A DNA stretch of 64,000 nucleotides from Ignavibacteriales bacterium. GTDB taxonomy: Bacteria > Bacteroidota > Ignavibacteria > Ignavibacteriales > Ignavibacteriaceae. The translations under genes and the position numbers were made by a program. The stretch's first letter is position 1. Every line of letters begins with the position of its first letter. This document shows, piece after piece, positions 10,022 through 19,443 of the stretch. The DNA is taken from positions 1-64,000 of the forward strand of contig DPRR01000014.1 in the NCBI GenBank assembly GCA_003538625.1, in the 5' to 3' direction. The notes below the pieces were generated by a model. The model was given only the letters and a program-made list of their open reading frames with translations. It had not been told where the DNA came from and searched no databases.

Positions 10022-10168
10022 TGTTCTTTTGTTTTTAATAATTAAAGATAACAGAAAATAAATAACTTTTTGGTTCTAATGATGTCCCGATTCAATGATT
10101 TATTTCACTACAGTATATATATTTATTATACTTGAATCAGGAATATGTAAGAGAAAGGAAACTTAAAG

Positions 10169-13100
10169 ATGTATTTTATACTTAATATGCGAAGAATTTT
10201 TTATCAAAGCATCAAGTCATTACCTTTTCAAATTTGGTTATTTGTATTTTTGATGATTATTATAAGTTCAACAGCAACTGCACAATGGAGTATTCAAAGT
10301 CCTATCCCTACAAGTCATAGCATAACTGGTATTGGTGCTCCAACATCTAGTCGGGTTTTTATCGCAACGGATAATAACTCATTTGATAATACAGGTTCAT
10401 TATTCGAGTCAACAGATGGAGGTAATAATTGGGTTTCAAGAGAAGTTCCCGTTGGTTCGACTAGCTCATTTTACGGGCTTTTTTTTCTTGACAGTCAGAA
10501 CGGTTGGTTATATGGTAATGAAAACTACAAAACAACTGATGGTGGAGCGAATTGGACCCAGCTTCCGTTTCTCGGCTCAACGTATTTTATGAAATTTTAT
10601 TCTTCAAACTTTGGACTAGCTACCGGAAACTTTGGTCAATATATTAGCCGTGATGGAGGACTTTCCTGGGGGCCGTCTCCAAATGATATGTTCTCTTTTG
10701 ATTTTATTGATGTTCAAATCGGTCTTGGTGTTTCTGCAAATGGTATTTACAAAACAACAGATTCCGGTTTAACTTTTACAATTGTTAAAACAGGAGTTGC
10801 AGAAGCAATAAAGTATTTAAGCAGTGCAATGGTTGTTGGAGTTGTTGACAGTATGTTCGTTAGATCAACTGACGGTGGAGAAAACTGGATAACAGGTAAC
10901 TCAGCAGAAGGAAAAACTAATTTTGTTAAAGTTAGTGATGAAGTTGTACTTGCTTATGGAAGGGTGGGAACCTTTCCAGATTACGATGATAGAATTTTCA
11001 GATCCATAGATGGCGGACAAACCTGGAATGATCTCGGTGAGATAATGAATGTAAGCGCGTATTCTGGTCCTTTAGCATTTACAGTTACAAGCTCTTTAAA
11101 TATCATTGCAACAGACGGGGCAGGAAATATGTTTCATTCAAATGATGCAGGACTAAATTGGGTGCAGGTATTTGCGGCACCGGGTGGAGTACTCCCGAGT
11201 TATCTAAGCAGTGCAGTTCCGTTTTTTGCTGATGCACAAACAGGATATTTTGGATATGGTCCTGGGTTTATTATAAAGACTACAGATGCCGGTGTCTCTT
11301 GGTTTCAGGTATCAAGCGGATCAGGAAATAGTATTAATGATATGGATAGATTTGTAAATGGCGATATAATAGCGGTAGGAGAAAATGGAACTATCCTAAA
11401 GAAAGCAAATGGATCATCAAGATGGTCTATACAAACTTCAGTTACGCAAACAAATTTTAAGGCAATACAAGTTATCGGTTCAAGTGATGCTGCTGCTGTT
11501 GATGATGCTGGAAAAATTTTCACAAGTACTGATGGTGGAATAAACTGGTCTGGTGCTAGTTCAACACCTCAGGATCTTTTAACCGCAGAAGATTTACATT
11601 TTACTACATTGCAAGATGGCTGGGTAATCGGACAAGGTTATACTTCAGGTGCATTATATCATACAACTAACGGCGGCAGCAGTTGGAATGCAGTTCCAGA
11701 TTTTATGGGTTATTATAATTCATTAGATGTTCAAGGATCTAATATTTGGGCAACAAATATTACCGGACTTTACTACAGAAGTACCGATAATGGTAATACT
11801 TGGATAGAAGGAAATCTTCCTGGCCAACCTTATCAAATACAGGATATGGGTTTTTACAATGAAAGTGTTGGTTATGCAGTAGGATTCGCAGGGCAAGCGT
11901 TCAGAAGTAGTGATGGAGGAATTACCTGGCAAATACTTCCAACTCCAAACCAGGTTGATCAATTAACTGATATTTATCTTGTTGGGCAAAACGAACTATG
12001 GATCAGCACCAATTCAAATTCAGTGTACTATACTGCTAATGCAGGACAAAGCTGGGCAATCTTAAATACTGGTTCGCAAGGTTTCGGATTTTTTACATCT
12101 GTCGTTGCAAGTACTACTGGAGATGCCTGGACAGCAGGTTATCAAGGATTCATACAACATTTTACTGGACCGCCTCCACCACCATTAAATCAGCTGCCAA
12201 CTGCTTCATTTGATTATAATGCAAATGGTTTAACAATAGATTTTGTTGATACAAGTACAGATCTTGATGGTTCAATAGTTTCGTGGAACTGGAATTTTGG
12301 TGATGGATTATTTTCATCCGAACAAAATCCTAGTCATAGTTATGATACGGCAAACACATACATTGTTTGGTTAAAAGTAACTGATGATGATGGAGGCATA
12401 GATTCAACCTTAAGGATTATAGCAGTTCAACCAAATCCTGGCGGAGTATTTGGAGACTTCACAGAAGTAACTCCGCTCGATTCAATTTTTATAACGCCCG
12501 AGGATGAAGATTTTTGGGTTATCACAACAGCTCCTGCAGATTTTGATAATGATGGAGATCTTGATATTGCTGTATTAGGCTATTATGTAGTTTATAATCA
12601 AAGTGTTGAAGACCGATTATTACTACTTGTTAATAACGGGCCAACTGATTCATTGCAATGGAATTTTAATTACGTTAATATACCTTTAGAAAATTTAACT
12701 TCAGGTGCATCTGATATGGCCTGGGGTGATGCAGATGGTGATGGGGATTTGGACTTAGTCGTAGGATCAGATGATGCTTCAGTTATTTATCGCAACGATA
12801 ACGGTTTATTATATTTAACAGATACAGCGCTGCCTGGATACTGGGAGGATAACAGCCAGGCAGAATTTGATCTGAAATCAATTACCTGGGCTGATTTTGA
12901 TAACGACGCTGATCTTGATTTGCTTATTCCTTCTGTATTTGATATGAATACATTTACATTCAGAACAGCTTTGTTGAGAAATGACGGATTGAATGGAACA
13001 GGCGGATTTGTTTTTACTGAGATTGATTCGGTGTTTGCACCAACAAAGCATGCAAGCAGTATGTGGGCTGATTTTGATAATGATACTGATCTTGATCTAT

Positions 13101-14350
13101 TGCTAGTTAATATGGTTCCTAACTCTGATGAAGGATTTATCAAGCGTTATCGTAATGAAGGGCACGGTAATTTTGTAGCAGAAAACGTTCTTGATTCATT
13201 AACAGTTGAACATGGTGAAGCACAATGGGGCGATTATGATGATGATGGTGATCTAGATATACTTGTTGCAGGTAACTTATCAGATGGTAATGGTAATTAC
13301 ACGCTTGCATTAAGAATTTATAATAATGATAATGATACCTACACTCCTATAGAAGTGATAGCCTGTGTTCCTTGTGAAGGCTGGTTTGATCTTACTGCAG
13401 CCACCTGGGCAGATTATGATTCTGACGGTGATATGGATATTTTACTCGCTGGTAACTATAACTCAGGCACTAATATTGAAGGACGTGCAAGAATTTATAC
13501 TAACGAAAGTGGTATTTTTACAGCTGATACAGCTAACACTCTTCCTGCACCACGAGCAGCTGGAGATCGAGGTGGTACATTTTCGTGGTTTGATTTAGAT
13601 GGAGAAGGTGATCTCGATTATTTTATTGCTGGGCAATACTTTGTTCCTGGTGGTAACGGACTTGTTGAAGCCCAAATGCACGTTTATAGAAATGATTCAC
13701 CTGGACAAAATGATGCACCGTCAAATCCTCCTGGTCTAAATGCAGTAACACAAAATGATGGATCTGTTATTTTATCCTGGATTGCCTCCAGTGATGACCA
13801 CACTCCTACTCCTGCGTTAACGTATGATATTAAAATTGTAAGAAAAGGAACACACACACCTACTGAGCCAGGTGACTCGTTTGAAATCAATCAGGCTACC
13901 TTAACAAGACTTCCAGAGCCAGGAAACATAAGTGCTGTAACAGAATGGGCATTGTTTGGACTTGAGGATGGATTATATGATTGGAGTGTTAGGGCTGTTG
14001 ATGCGGCGTATGTTGGTAGTTCTATTTCAACTGGTACATTTCAAATAGGAGGAACTACTTTAGTTGGACCAGAGAATATTTTACCAATTGATTATTCTTT
14101 ATCCCAAAATTTTCCAAACCCATTTAATCCAGCAACAACAATTGGATATGTTCTAAAAGAAAAGACCACTGCAAAACTACTATTACTGAATGCAATAGGT
14201 GAAGAGGTTGCTGTGCTTGTAAATGAAGAACAGGATAAAGGTTTTCATAAAGTTGATTTCAATGCAGCTAATCTTTCAAGTGGAGTTTATTTTTATAGGT
14301 TGCAGGCTGGAGCTTTTGTTCAGACGAGAAAGATGATTCTACTCAAATAA
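10169..14350 (+). CDS. large T9SS-secreted beta-propeller/PKD/FG-GAP protein
   Basis: A 1393-residue exported protein. A signal segment (IWLFVFLMIIISSTATA) lies near residue 30. Residues of about 45-660 hold ten or so Ycf48/sortilin-like propeller repeats marked by STDGGNNW-type motifs. A PKD domain follows at about 670-760 (FVDTSTDLDGS, WNFGDG). Next come several FG-GAP/VCBS calcium loops (DFDNDGDLDIAV, DADGDGDLDLVV), an FN3-like segment, and a type A sorting domain at the end (LSQNFPNPFNPATTIGY; final SSGVYFYRL). It should cross the outer membrane by type IX secretion and be surface-attached or released. A GAAAGGAAAC ribosome site precedes the start; an alternative ATG lies 18 bases in. Confidence 0.93.
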   Translation: MYFILNMRRIFYQSIKSLPFQIWLFVFLMIIISSTATAQWSIQSPIPTSHSITGIGAPTSSRVFIATDNNSFDNTGSLFESTDGGNNWVSREVPVGSTSSFYGLFFLDSQNGWLYGNENYKTTDGGANWTQLPFLGSTYFMKFYSSNFGLATGNFGQYISRDGGLSWGPSPNDMFSFDFIDVQIGLGVSANGIYKTTDSGLTFTIVKTGVAEAIKYLSSAMVVGVVDSMFVRSTDGGENWITGNSAEGKTNFVKVSDEVVLAYGRVGTFPDYDDRIFRSIDGGQTWNDLGEIMNVSAYSGPLAFTVTSSLNIIATDGAGNMFHSNDAGLNWVQVFAAPGGVLPSYLSSAVPFFADAQTGYFGYGPGFIIKTTDAGVSWFQVSSGSGNSINDMDRFVNGDIIAVGENGTILKKANGSSRWSIQTSVTQTNFKAIQVIGSSDAAAVDDAGKIFTSTDGGINWSGASSTPQDLLTAEDLHFTTLQDGWVIGQGYTSGALYHTTNGGSSWNAVPDFMGYYNSLDVQGSNIWATNITGLYYRSTDNGNTWIEGNLPGQPYQIQDMGFYNESVGYAVGFAGQAFRSSDGGITWQILPTPNQVDQLTDIYLVGQNELWISTNSNSVYYTANAGQSWAILNTGSQGFGFFTSVVASTTGDAWTAGYQGFIQHFTGPPPPPLNQLPTASFDYNANGLTIDFVDTSTDLDGSIVSWNWNFGDGLFSSEQNPSHSYDTANTYIVWLKVTDDDGGIDSTLRIIAVQPNPGGVFGDFTEVTPLDSIFITPEDEDFWVITTAPADFDNDGDLDIAVLGYYVVYNQSVEDRLLLLVNNGPTDSLQWNFNYVNIPLENLTSGASDMAWGDADGDGDLDLVVGSDDASVIYRNDNGLLYLTDTALPGYWEDNSQAEFDLKSITWADFDNDADLDLLIPSVFDMNTFTFRTALLRNDGLNGTGGFVFTEIDSVFAPTKHASSMWADFDNDTDLDLLLVNMVPNSDEGFIKRYRNEGHGNFVAENVLDSLTVEHGEAQWGDYDDDGDLDILVAGNLSDGNGNYTLALRIYNNDNDTYTPIEVIACVPCEGWFDLTAATWADYDSDGDMDILLAGNYNSGTNIEGRARIYTNESGIFTADTANTLPAPRAAGDRGGTFSWFDLDGEGDLDYFIAGQYFVPGGNGLVEAQMHVYRNDSPGQNDAPSNPPGLNAVTQNDGSVILSWIASSDDHTPTPALTYDIKIVRKGTHTPTEPGDSFEINQATLTRLPEPGNISAVTEWALFGLEDGLYDWSVRAVDAAYVGSSISTGTFQIGGTTLVGPENILPIDYSLSQNFPNPFNPATTIGYVLKEKTTAKLLLLNAIGEEVAVLVNEEQDKGFHKVDFNAANLSSGVYFYRLQAGAFVQTRKMILLK

Positions 14351-14363
14351 TTTTGATATGTCA

Positions 14364-14399
14364 CCCCTGCTAATGAAAGTTGGCAGGGGTTTTTATTTT
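14364..14399 (+). terminator. rho-independent terminator of the T9SS gene
   Basis: CCCCTGC (14364-14370) pairs with GCAGGGG (14383-14389), followed by TTTTTATTTT. It starts 13 bases after the stop codon of the large secreted protein. Confidence 0.85.
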
Positions 14400-14566
14400 G
14401 CCATATAGCTCTTCTGAAAAATTTCCCAAAAAAATTTACAAAACTGTTTTACAATCCAACAGGTACTGTGTTTCTATTAGACCAGATGTAAAATAAAATC
14501 TTAGAAGTTATCCGCCCTGGTTTATGGGGGCGGCCTGTTGGGTCCTACTTCCGGGCAAAGAAAATA
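14400..14566. repeat. long direct repeat, copy B
   Basis: Second copy of the ~165 bp repeat (see copy A at 9458). The 3' part forms a strong hairpin, CCGCCC paired with GGGCGG across GGTTTAT-type loop sequence at about 14513-14533. In copy A the corresponding part is GC-rich but changed. It again follows a T9SS gene and its terminator, and it marks the left side of the element-like region. Confidence 0.75.
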
Positions 14567-14591
14567 CCGATTTTATTTCCGAGTAAAACAT

Positions 14592-14897
14592 TCAGCCTAT
14601 TATCAAACTCTTTGAATTTTTGGTTATTTTTTGCTTTCCCAAGATTGATTTTTTATCAGTCTTAATTTCCAGCTCAATATATCTTTTAATTAACTTCATC
14701 GTCGTGAATTTTATGTCAAAGAATTCTTCGTATAGATCATCAGAAATAATCGAAAGTTGGGCAAGCTCTTCAGCAAACTCACCAAGAGTTAAATCTGTTC
14801 TGTCGTAAAGTTCATCTGGAATTTCAAATCCATAAATCAATTCAAGCTCGGATAAAGAATTTATAAAGTCTATTTCATTCAGGTTCTCATTAAACAA
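14592..14897 (-). CDS. small acidic protein, possibly acyl-carrier-like fold without the serine
   Basis: A 101-residue acidic helical protein of unknown function. It opens with TTG; no ATG or GTG lies between that codon and the upstream stop, so the start is uncertain. The segment ELIYGFEIPDEL followed by LTLGEFAEEL resembles helices II-III of acyl carrier proteins. The position where the phosphopantetheine serine should be holds a non-serine residue, so it would not be a functional carrier. The tail is basic. It is the last minus-strand gene of the element-like region, next to repeat copy B. Confidence 0.5.
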   Translation of the reverse strand: MFNENLNEIDFINSLSELELIYGFEIPDELYDRTDLTLGEFAEELAQLSIISDDLYEEFFDIKFTTMKLIKRYIELEIKTDKKSILGKQKITKNSKSLIIG

Positions 14898-14980
14898 ATC
14901 TAAAATAGCAGTACCAGGGCTGTAATGTTTTTTTAATTTTAGATTTTAAGTCGAGTAGGGTGGCTAGGGTAAATAAATAT

Positions 14981-15166
14981 CTAAGCATAATCAGGACCTG
15001 TTTTTATTTCATTAGCTGGACTATCATTCTCTGACCTTACCACACCAAATGGATTGGCTTTTGCTTTTTGTTTTGCCATCAATTTATAGAATACCAATTC
15101 AGATTTATTTCTGTGCTTGTGATCTAATTTTTCGGAAAATGGTTTTTCTTTATTCAATTGTTTCAT
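14981..15166 (-). CDS. small hypothetical protein
   Basis: A 61-residue basic protein with no recognised domain. Coding is supported by a strong ribosome site (GGAGGAACACA before ATG) of the same type as the two genes upstream, and by gene order on the strand. Composition is lysine-rich and polar with no membrane segment. Confidence 0.6.
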   Translation of the reverse strand: MKQLNKEKPFSEKLDHKHRNKSELVFYKLMAKQKAKANPFGVVRSENDSPANEIKTGPDYA

Positions 15167-15218
15167 TGTGTTCCTCCATAATTTGAGTTAAGCCCCGTAG
15201 TGAGGCTTAACTATTGGT

Positions 15219-15626
15219 TTAATTATCTATATGTAATTCAAGATATCTACGAAAAGCAGCTTTGTTAAATATTAAATCAAATCCATTACCATCAGGTGCC
15301 ATCACGTGCATTTCATCTCTATGTTTGACTGCAATTGCAAGGCAGCCCATTGGAATAGTTATGTCATAATACTTTTCAATAAGCTCGAGTACTCTTTTGT
15401 CTGGTACGTGAAAGTAAGATCGGTTGTCGTGATAGTAGTGGGCATCAAGCCAGTAATCACAGACAAATATTAATTTGTAGCTGTTAGTTAAGTCTGCCCT
15501 GCTCTGCTCGTATTTTCTATCAAATGGTCCGAAATAAAACCCATCAAGAACGATGTTCGGATTTGCTTGAATTGTTCTCTCGTAAAATTTCTCATCTAGT
15601 TTATCTGGATATGGTATTGTGTTCAT
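15219..15626 (-). CDS. hypothetical protein of the element-like region
   Basis: A 135-residue soluble protein rich in aromatic residues and histidine (CDYWLDAHYYHDNRSYFH). No family is recognised. The start is well supported by GGAGGAAAATAAAA before ATG. Its first codons overlap the 3' end of the upstream gene by 26 bases, indicating translational coupling. It belongs to a run of small minus-strand genes below the primase-helicase. Confidence 0.7.
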   Translation of the reverse strand: MNTIPYPDKLDEKFYERTIQANPNIVLDGFYFGPFDRKYEQSRADLTNSYKLIFVCDYWLDAHYYHDNRSYFHVPDKRVLELIEKYYDITIPMGCLAIAVKHRDEMHVMAPDGNGFDLIFNKAAFRRYLELHIDN

Positions 15627-15888
15627 TTTTATTTTCCTCCAATGGGAATATTAAGTGCTTGAATTGGCTTGGATCAACATTTCCAGCCAGATAGCCCTTG
15701 TATAATGGGCTTAGTTTGTTAACAGGTCTGCGCCAACTTTTGATCTGTGATAAATAGCGCATTGTTGAAAATGAAATATATTCTTGCATCTCAACAGATA
15801 AGAGTTCTGCAGATTTGTACATTCCATACCTGACCCAAAGTTCTTTTAATCTGTCTTCTCCGATGTTCTTTAATAGTTTTTGAGTCAT
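15601..15888 (-). CDS. hypothetical small protein
   Basis: A 95-residue protein from the ATG at 15888, chosen because AGGGAGAACACG precedes it as a ribosome site; a TTG five codons upstream lies within that site. The helical N-terminus (ELWVRYGMYKSAELL) and basic YLSQIKSWRRP stretch could be DNA-binding, but no family is recognised. It overlaps the next gene at its 3' end and is probably cotranscribed with it. Confidence 0.65.
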   Translation of the reverse strand: MTQKLLKNIGEDRLKELWVRYGMYKSAELLSVEMQEYISFSTMRYLSQIKSWRRPVNKLSPLYKGYLAGNVDPSQFKHLIFPLEENKNEHNTISR

Positions 15889-16018
15889 CGTGTTCTCCCT
15901 CAATTTTCTTATTCCATTATTATCCGTAACTAAAATCCCCTTTTAATAATTTATCCATATAACGCTTTAATCATTCTTATTAAATCTCTTTGCAGTAGAC
16001 CTGCTTTCTTAAAAGTTC

Positions 16019-16313
16019 GGGTAACTAAAGGTAACCAGAGGTAACCAGAGGTAACCAAAAGTTTTGTTTTTAGTTTTAATTCGAAATAGTTACCCCAGTT
16101 ACCCGGTTACCCCATTTTTCAAGTTGGCTGGAGAAAATAATTAATTATTTTTTTTTCTTTCCCTGGCTAAAAAAATTCTTAATTAATTATTTATTTTCTG
16201 ATATTAGAAAATATAGGTAACCAGGTAACTTACCCCCCTTTCTTTAGTTTTTAGCTTAAATTCCAACAATCCAGAGGTAACTTTCGGGTAACCCAGAGGT
16301 AACCGAGGTAACC
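16019..16313. repeat. GGTAACY iteron-like array with central AT-rich stretch (candidate replication origin)
   Basis: Thirteen copies of GGTAAC(C/T) or a close form are visible. Ten are direct, at 16020, 16030, 16040, 16050, 16216, 16224, 16276, 16287, 16298 and 16307. Three are inverted (AGTTACC/GGTTACC) at 16088, 16097 and 16105. Spacing is mostly 8-11 bp, about one helical turn. Between the two clusters lies about 100 bp of AT-rich DNA with two TTAATTAATTA blocks. The array sits directly 3' of the primase-helicase. Clustered short repeats plus an AT-rich unwinding region is the usual form of an iteron origin. No initiator protein is identified. Confidence 0.65.
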
Positions 16314-16357
16314 AAATTCCAGCACAACCCGGATAGATTGTGCTGGGTAAAATGTAA

Positions 16358-18559
16358 TTACTTACTTTCATATACCTTCATTGATATTCCATCAAACTTT
16401 TGTGTCGTTTCCTCAACTCCTTTTAACTTTAATCTTTTCAATGTTGACTTATAATTATGATATTGAAAATGATACTTGCATATCTTACTCATATACCTTG
16501 CTGGAATTACTCCGTGAAGATCAATCTTATCTTCGATCATTGCAGCAATATCTGTTTTCAAGCCCATATTCTTTTCTGGTTCAGTGATTGGAAATATTTC
16601 ATCCAGCAGAAAATAACTTGCATCCTTCGCTTTTAATCTTTCAGCAAACTCTTCATACTCATCTTTTGATAATGCCTTCAATCTGTTCTTTGCTTCCGTT
16701 TCAATTGGATGATTTGCAAGCTCTCTGTCATATTCCAAAGTAAAAACGATGTCTGCAAATTCCCGAAGCTCATTTGCAATATCTGTTTCAAGATACTTGA
16801 GACCTCTATAAATACTTAAATCACTTACCTTAATTGCACCATCATTTCTAATTACATTAAATCTTCTGTCCTCATCATCCAAAAATATTGCGTGTTCACT
16901 GTTCGAGAATAATATGAAGTTCATAAAGTTACTTGTTTGGAATGTATCAACACCCTTAATTTCAATACTCTGGTACGGAGCTGTAATTAAATCTTTCAAC
17001 GATTCCTTGCGGTGCAAATTCTCTTTTGCATTACCTGCACTAAAGACTTCATTGTATCCTCGCAGAAAACAGTTCATATCAATCTTGTTAAAATTCTTTG
17101 CAATGCGACTGCCATTCATTAACTGAGACTGCTTTTCACCGAAGAGCGGCATTAATATTCTAATGAACAATAAATCCTTACCAATACCCTGAACGTTTGA
17201 TGTGATCAACCAGGCTGTGTATGATTTTACTCTTGCCTGAAGAATGAATGCGATCCAGTTCAGAAATCTTTCAAGATATTCTTTTTCACCAAAGATGTTA
17301 ATCATAATTTCATAAATAACTTTACATCTCTTTTCTAATTCAGAAACAACCTGATTGAGGGCAAGGGGTGGTAGGGTAGTATAATTCTTTATCATATACT
17401 CACTCTCTTCGAACAAATTATAATACTTATCATTTAATCCCCCGCTCAGGCCCGGGTTAAATATTATTTCTCTTCTTGGCAAATAGGAACGAATATTCGG
17501 ATCTATATTTTTCTGCACGCAGTAATTTTCAAAATCACCATTATTCTTAAATATGTAAAGCGGACCATCACCATTATAACTTACATAATCAATCATTGAA
17601 GGACCTCCAACAGATTCATTCCAGAATAGTTTACTTTTACTTGGATCGATCTCTTCAGGGTTTTGATAGTACCACCCAGGCTCTGAAAAACAATGTATTG
17701 TATATTGGCCAGCGTTATTAATATTTAATATCGCGTTGGAAACGTCTGGATGAGTACGAGTAGCCCGATCACAGTAGGGACAAAAAATCTTTGTTCCATT
17801 TTTAACATCTATTATCTTTGCCCTACTTATTCCATCCTCAAGTACAACTTCATCATTTAAGGAAAAATAAATATCTTCTTTTTTTGGTCTACCTGGTTTT
17901 TTCTTTTTTGTTTTTAATTGTTCATCATCAGGATTTAGAAATATTGGGTTGCCCTCATCATCATCAAAATTCCGAAGATGTGTTAATGCATCGGAATTCA
18001 TCTTGAAGTAACGATTACCATCAAAACAAGTTTTATCGATTAAAGGAAATCTTTCAACAAACACTTCTTTTATTTTTGAAAGTTCATCAAGTGAAACAGG
18101 ACGTGATAAAGGAATTATTACTCTAAACTTATCTCTTGGTTCTAGATTTACGCCTTCGTCGGTAACAGATTTTTGGTGATTAACTGTTGTATGAAGGAAC
18201 CAGCTGAATTTCGAAGTACTGCTGGACTCAATATATTTCTCCATCGATGGATCACCTTTATCAAAATCCAACGTCAAGAAATAAATTTCTTCAACATTCT
18301 TTTTTAATTTCTTTCCATCAATAAGTTTTGAAGGTAAGTAGGAAGTGGTTTTAACAAAATCAATTAAATCTTGTTCATTCCAATTTGTTTCTGAGAGGAT
18401 CCAGCCTTCGGTGATTTTACCACCATCAGCTTTACTAAGATTGGATGTTAAGTGTGGGTTATAAGAATATTTTAATTTTTTATATGACTGCTGCGCATTG
18501 TGTATATCTTTCATTTTTATAATTTGATTTAGAATTTGATTTTGAAGCATGAATAACAT
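16358..18559 (-). CDS. phage/plasmid-type primase-helicase
   Basis: A 733-residue replication protein. The N-terminal third (FLTLDFDKGDPSMEKY, DKFRVIIPLSRPVS) looks like an archaeo-eukaryotic-type primase core. A cysteine cluster begins with FCPYCDRATRTHPD near residue 256 and could bind zinc. The C-terminal half is a D5/DUF5906-like SF3 helicase. Its P-loop reads SNVQGIGKDLL near 453, and a DDEDRRFNVI segment near 563 corresponds to the later helicase motifs. The start is uncertain: ATG at 18559 or at 18514. It overlaps the upstream DUF5659 gene by 35 to 80 bases. It would replicate the element from a nearby origin. Confidence 0.85.
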   Translation of the reverse strand: MLFMLQNQILNQIIKMKDIHNAQQSYKKLKYSYNPHLTSNLSKADGGKITEGWILSETNWNEQDLIDFVKTTSYLPSKLIDGKKLKKNVEEIYFLTLDFDKGDPSMEKYIESSSTSKFSWFLHTTVNHQKSVTDEGVNLEPRDKFRVIIPLSRPVSLDELSKIKEVFVERFPLIDKTCFDGNRYFKMNSDALTHLRNFDDDEGNPIFLNPDDEQLKTKKKKPGRPKKEDIYFSLNDEVVLEDGISRAKIIDVKNGTKIFCPYCDRATRTHPDVSNAILNINNAGQYTIHCFSEPGWYYQNPEEIDPSKSKLFWNESVGGPSMIDYVSYNGDGPLYIFKNNGDFENYCVQKNIDPNIRSYLPRREIIFNPGLSGGLNDKYYNLFEESEYMIKNYTTLPPLALNQVVSELEKRCKVIYEIMINIFGEKEYLERFLNWIAFILQARVKSYTAWLITSNVQGIGKDLLFIRILMPLFGEKQSQLMNGSRIAKNFNKIDMNCFLRGYNEVFSAGNAKENLHRKESLKDLITAPYQSIEIKGVDTFQTSNFMNFILFSNSEHAIFLDDEDRRFNVIRNDGAIKVSDLSIYRGLKYLETDIANELREFADIVFTLEYDRELANHPIETEAKNRLKALSKDEYEEFAERLKAKDASYFLLDEIFPITEPEKNMGLKTDIAAMIEDKIDLHGVIPARYMSKICKYHFQYHNYKSTLKRLKLKGVEETTQKFDGISMKVYESK

Positions 18560-18767
18560 TCTTCAAAGTACGTATAGCCTGACCATACGCCATAGGTTCC
18601 ACTCGTGATTTGAGTGAATAATAGTTACCAATTAATTTTTTTACCTCATCATCCAATTCAAAAACAAAAGTTGTAATTCCATCTTCAACTAAAGTATCCA
18701 ACAGATTACAAGCATTCGCCATTAAAAACGAACTGAGATAAAAATCTTTACTACTGTAAGTTTTCAT
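18480..18767 (-). CDS. DUF5659 domain protein
   Basis: A 95-residue protein from the ATG at 18767. The opening TYSSKDFYLSSFLMANACNL and the later PMAYGQAIRTLKNVIHA match the DUF5659 pattern, a small domain common beside phage and plasmid replication genes. GAGAGG lies about 11 bases upstream of this ATG; another in-frame ATG exists at 18809 with a poorer ribosome site. Its 3' end overlaps the primase-helicase start, suggesting coupling. Function unknown. Confidence 0.75.
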   Translation of the reverse strand: MKTYSSKDFYLSSFLMANACNLLDTLVEDGITTFVFELDDEVKKLIGNYYSLKSRVEPMAYGQAIRTLKNVIHASKSNSKSNYKNERYTQCAAVI

Positions 18768-18889
18768 TATTTTTTTAACCTCTCTTTTCAAAATTTGAAT
18801 ATGTACCATCTCTTTTTATTATAGACATTTTTTAGTATTAGATGCAAATGTTTTGATAATAAAATAAAATGAAAATAAATTTCTAACTT

Positions 18890-19260
18890 TAACTGTTAGG
18901 AGCTACTATGCGATTTTGAGCTAAAATCAAAGGTTTTTAACAATTTTTGAACCTCCTAACAATCCATTTTTTGGCTTAAAAACTGCGAATTTAAACTGTA
19001 TTCAAAATATTCAGAGGGTTTTAGGGTTTCAAGTCTTCCTCCCAGCAATTGGGAAATTCCCCCCATATAATACGTGTATATGTATATACCCCTATGGTAT
19101 ACCTATATATATATAATATTATATTATTATTATATATAAGTGTTAGAAAGGGTAGTATTTTTCCCTAAATCCTTGGAATTCAAGCCAAATTCCCACGAAA
19201 TGAGCTCTAACACTTCCCAACTTTATTTGTTAGCACATTGTTAGAATTAAATATAATCAC
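18890..19260. other. AT-rich non-coding segment with inverted repeats
   Basis: Non-coding stretch upstream of the DUF5659/primase genes. GTTAGGAG (18895-18902) is mirrored by CTCCTAAC (18953-18960) around an inner GATTTT/AAAATC pair. AGTGTTAGA (19139-19147) is mirrored by TCTAACACT (19206-19214). A run of about 50 A/T bases with TATATA steps lies at about 19100-19138. It could hold the promoter/operator of the replication genes or a second origin-like site; I see no reading frame. Confidence 0.45.
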
Positions 19261-19404
19261 AATTTTGAATTTTTTGACTAGCAATTTTAGAGTATGATCT
19301 AACCGCCATTGAACCTTTACAAGTTAAAAAATCGCGGATATCTTAAGGTAGTACTAAATAAAATTAAGAAACCTTGTTTAACTAGATGCAGAGATTTTCA
19401 TAAA

Positions 19405-19440
19405 TAGAAAAGCCTGGCAGTTGACCAGGCTTTTTAATTT
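19405..19440. terminator. bidirectional rho-independent terminator
   Basis: AGCCTGG (19411-19417) pairs with CCAGGCT (19425-19431). T-rich tracts follow on both strands (TTTTTAATTT on plus, TTTTCTATTT on minus). On the minus strand it closes the run of small genes and the RNA candidate just upstream. Confidence 0.75.
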
Positions 19441-19443
19441 GAA

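Noticed and set aside
14400..14566. Repeat as an integron attC site
   Set aside because: No paired core sites of the attC kind could be found, and no integron integrase is in the window.
16019..16313. GGTAACY array as a CRISPR array
   Set aside because: Units are 7 bp and spacings 8-11 bp, with some inverted; there are no repeat-spacer units and no cas genes.
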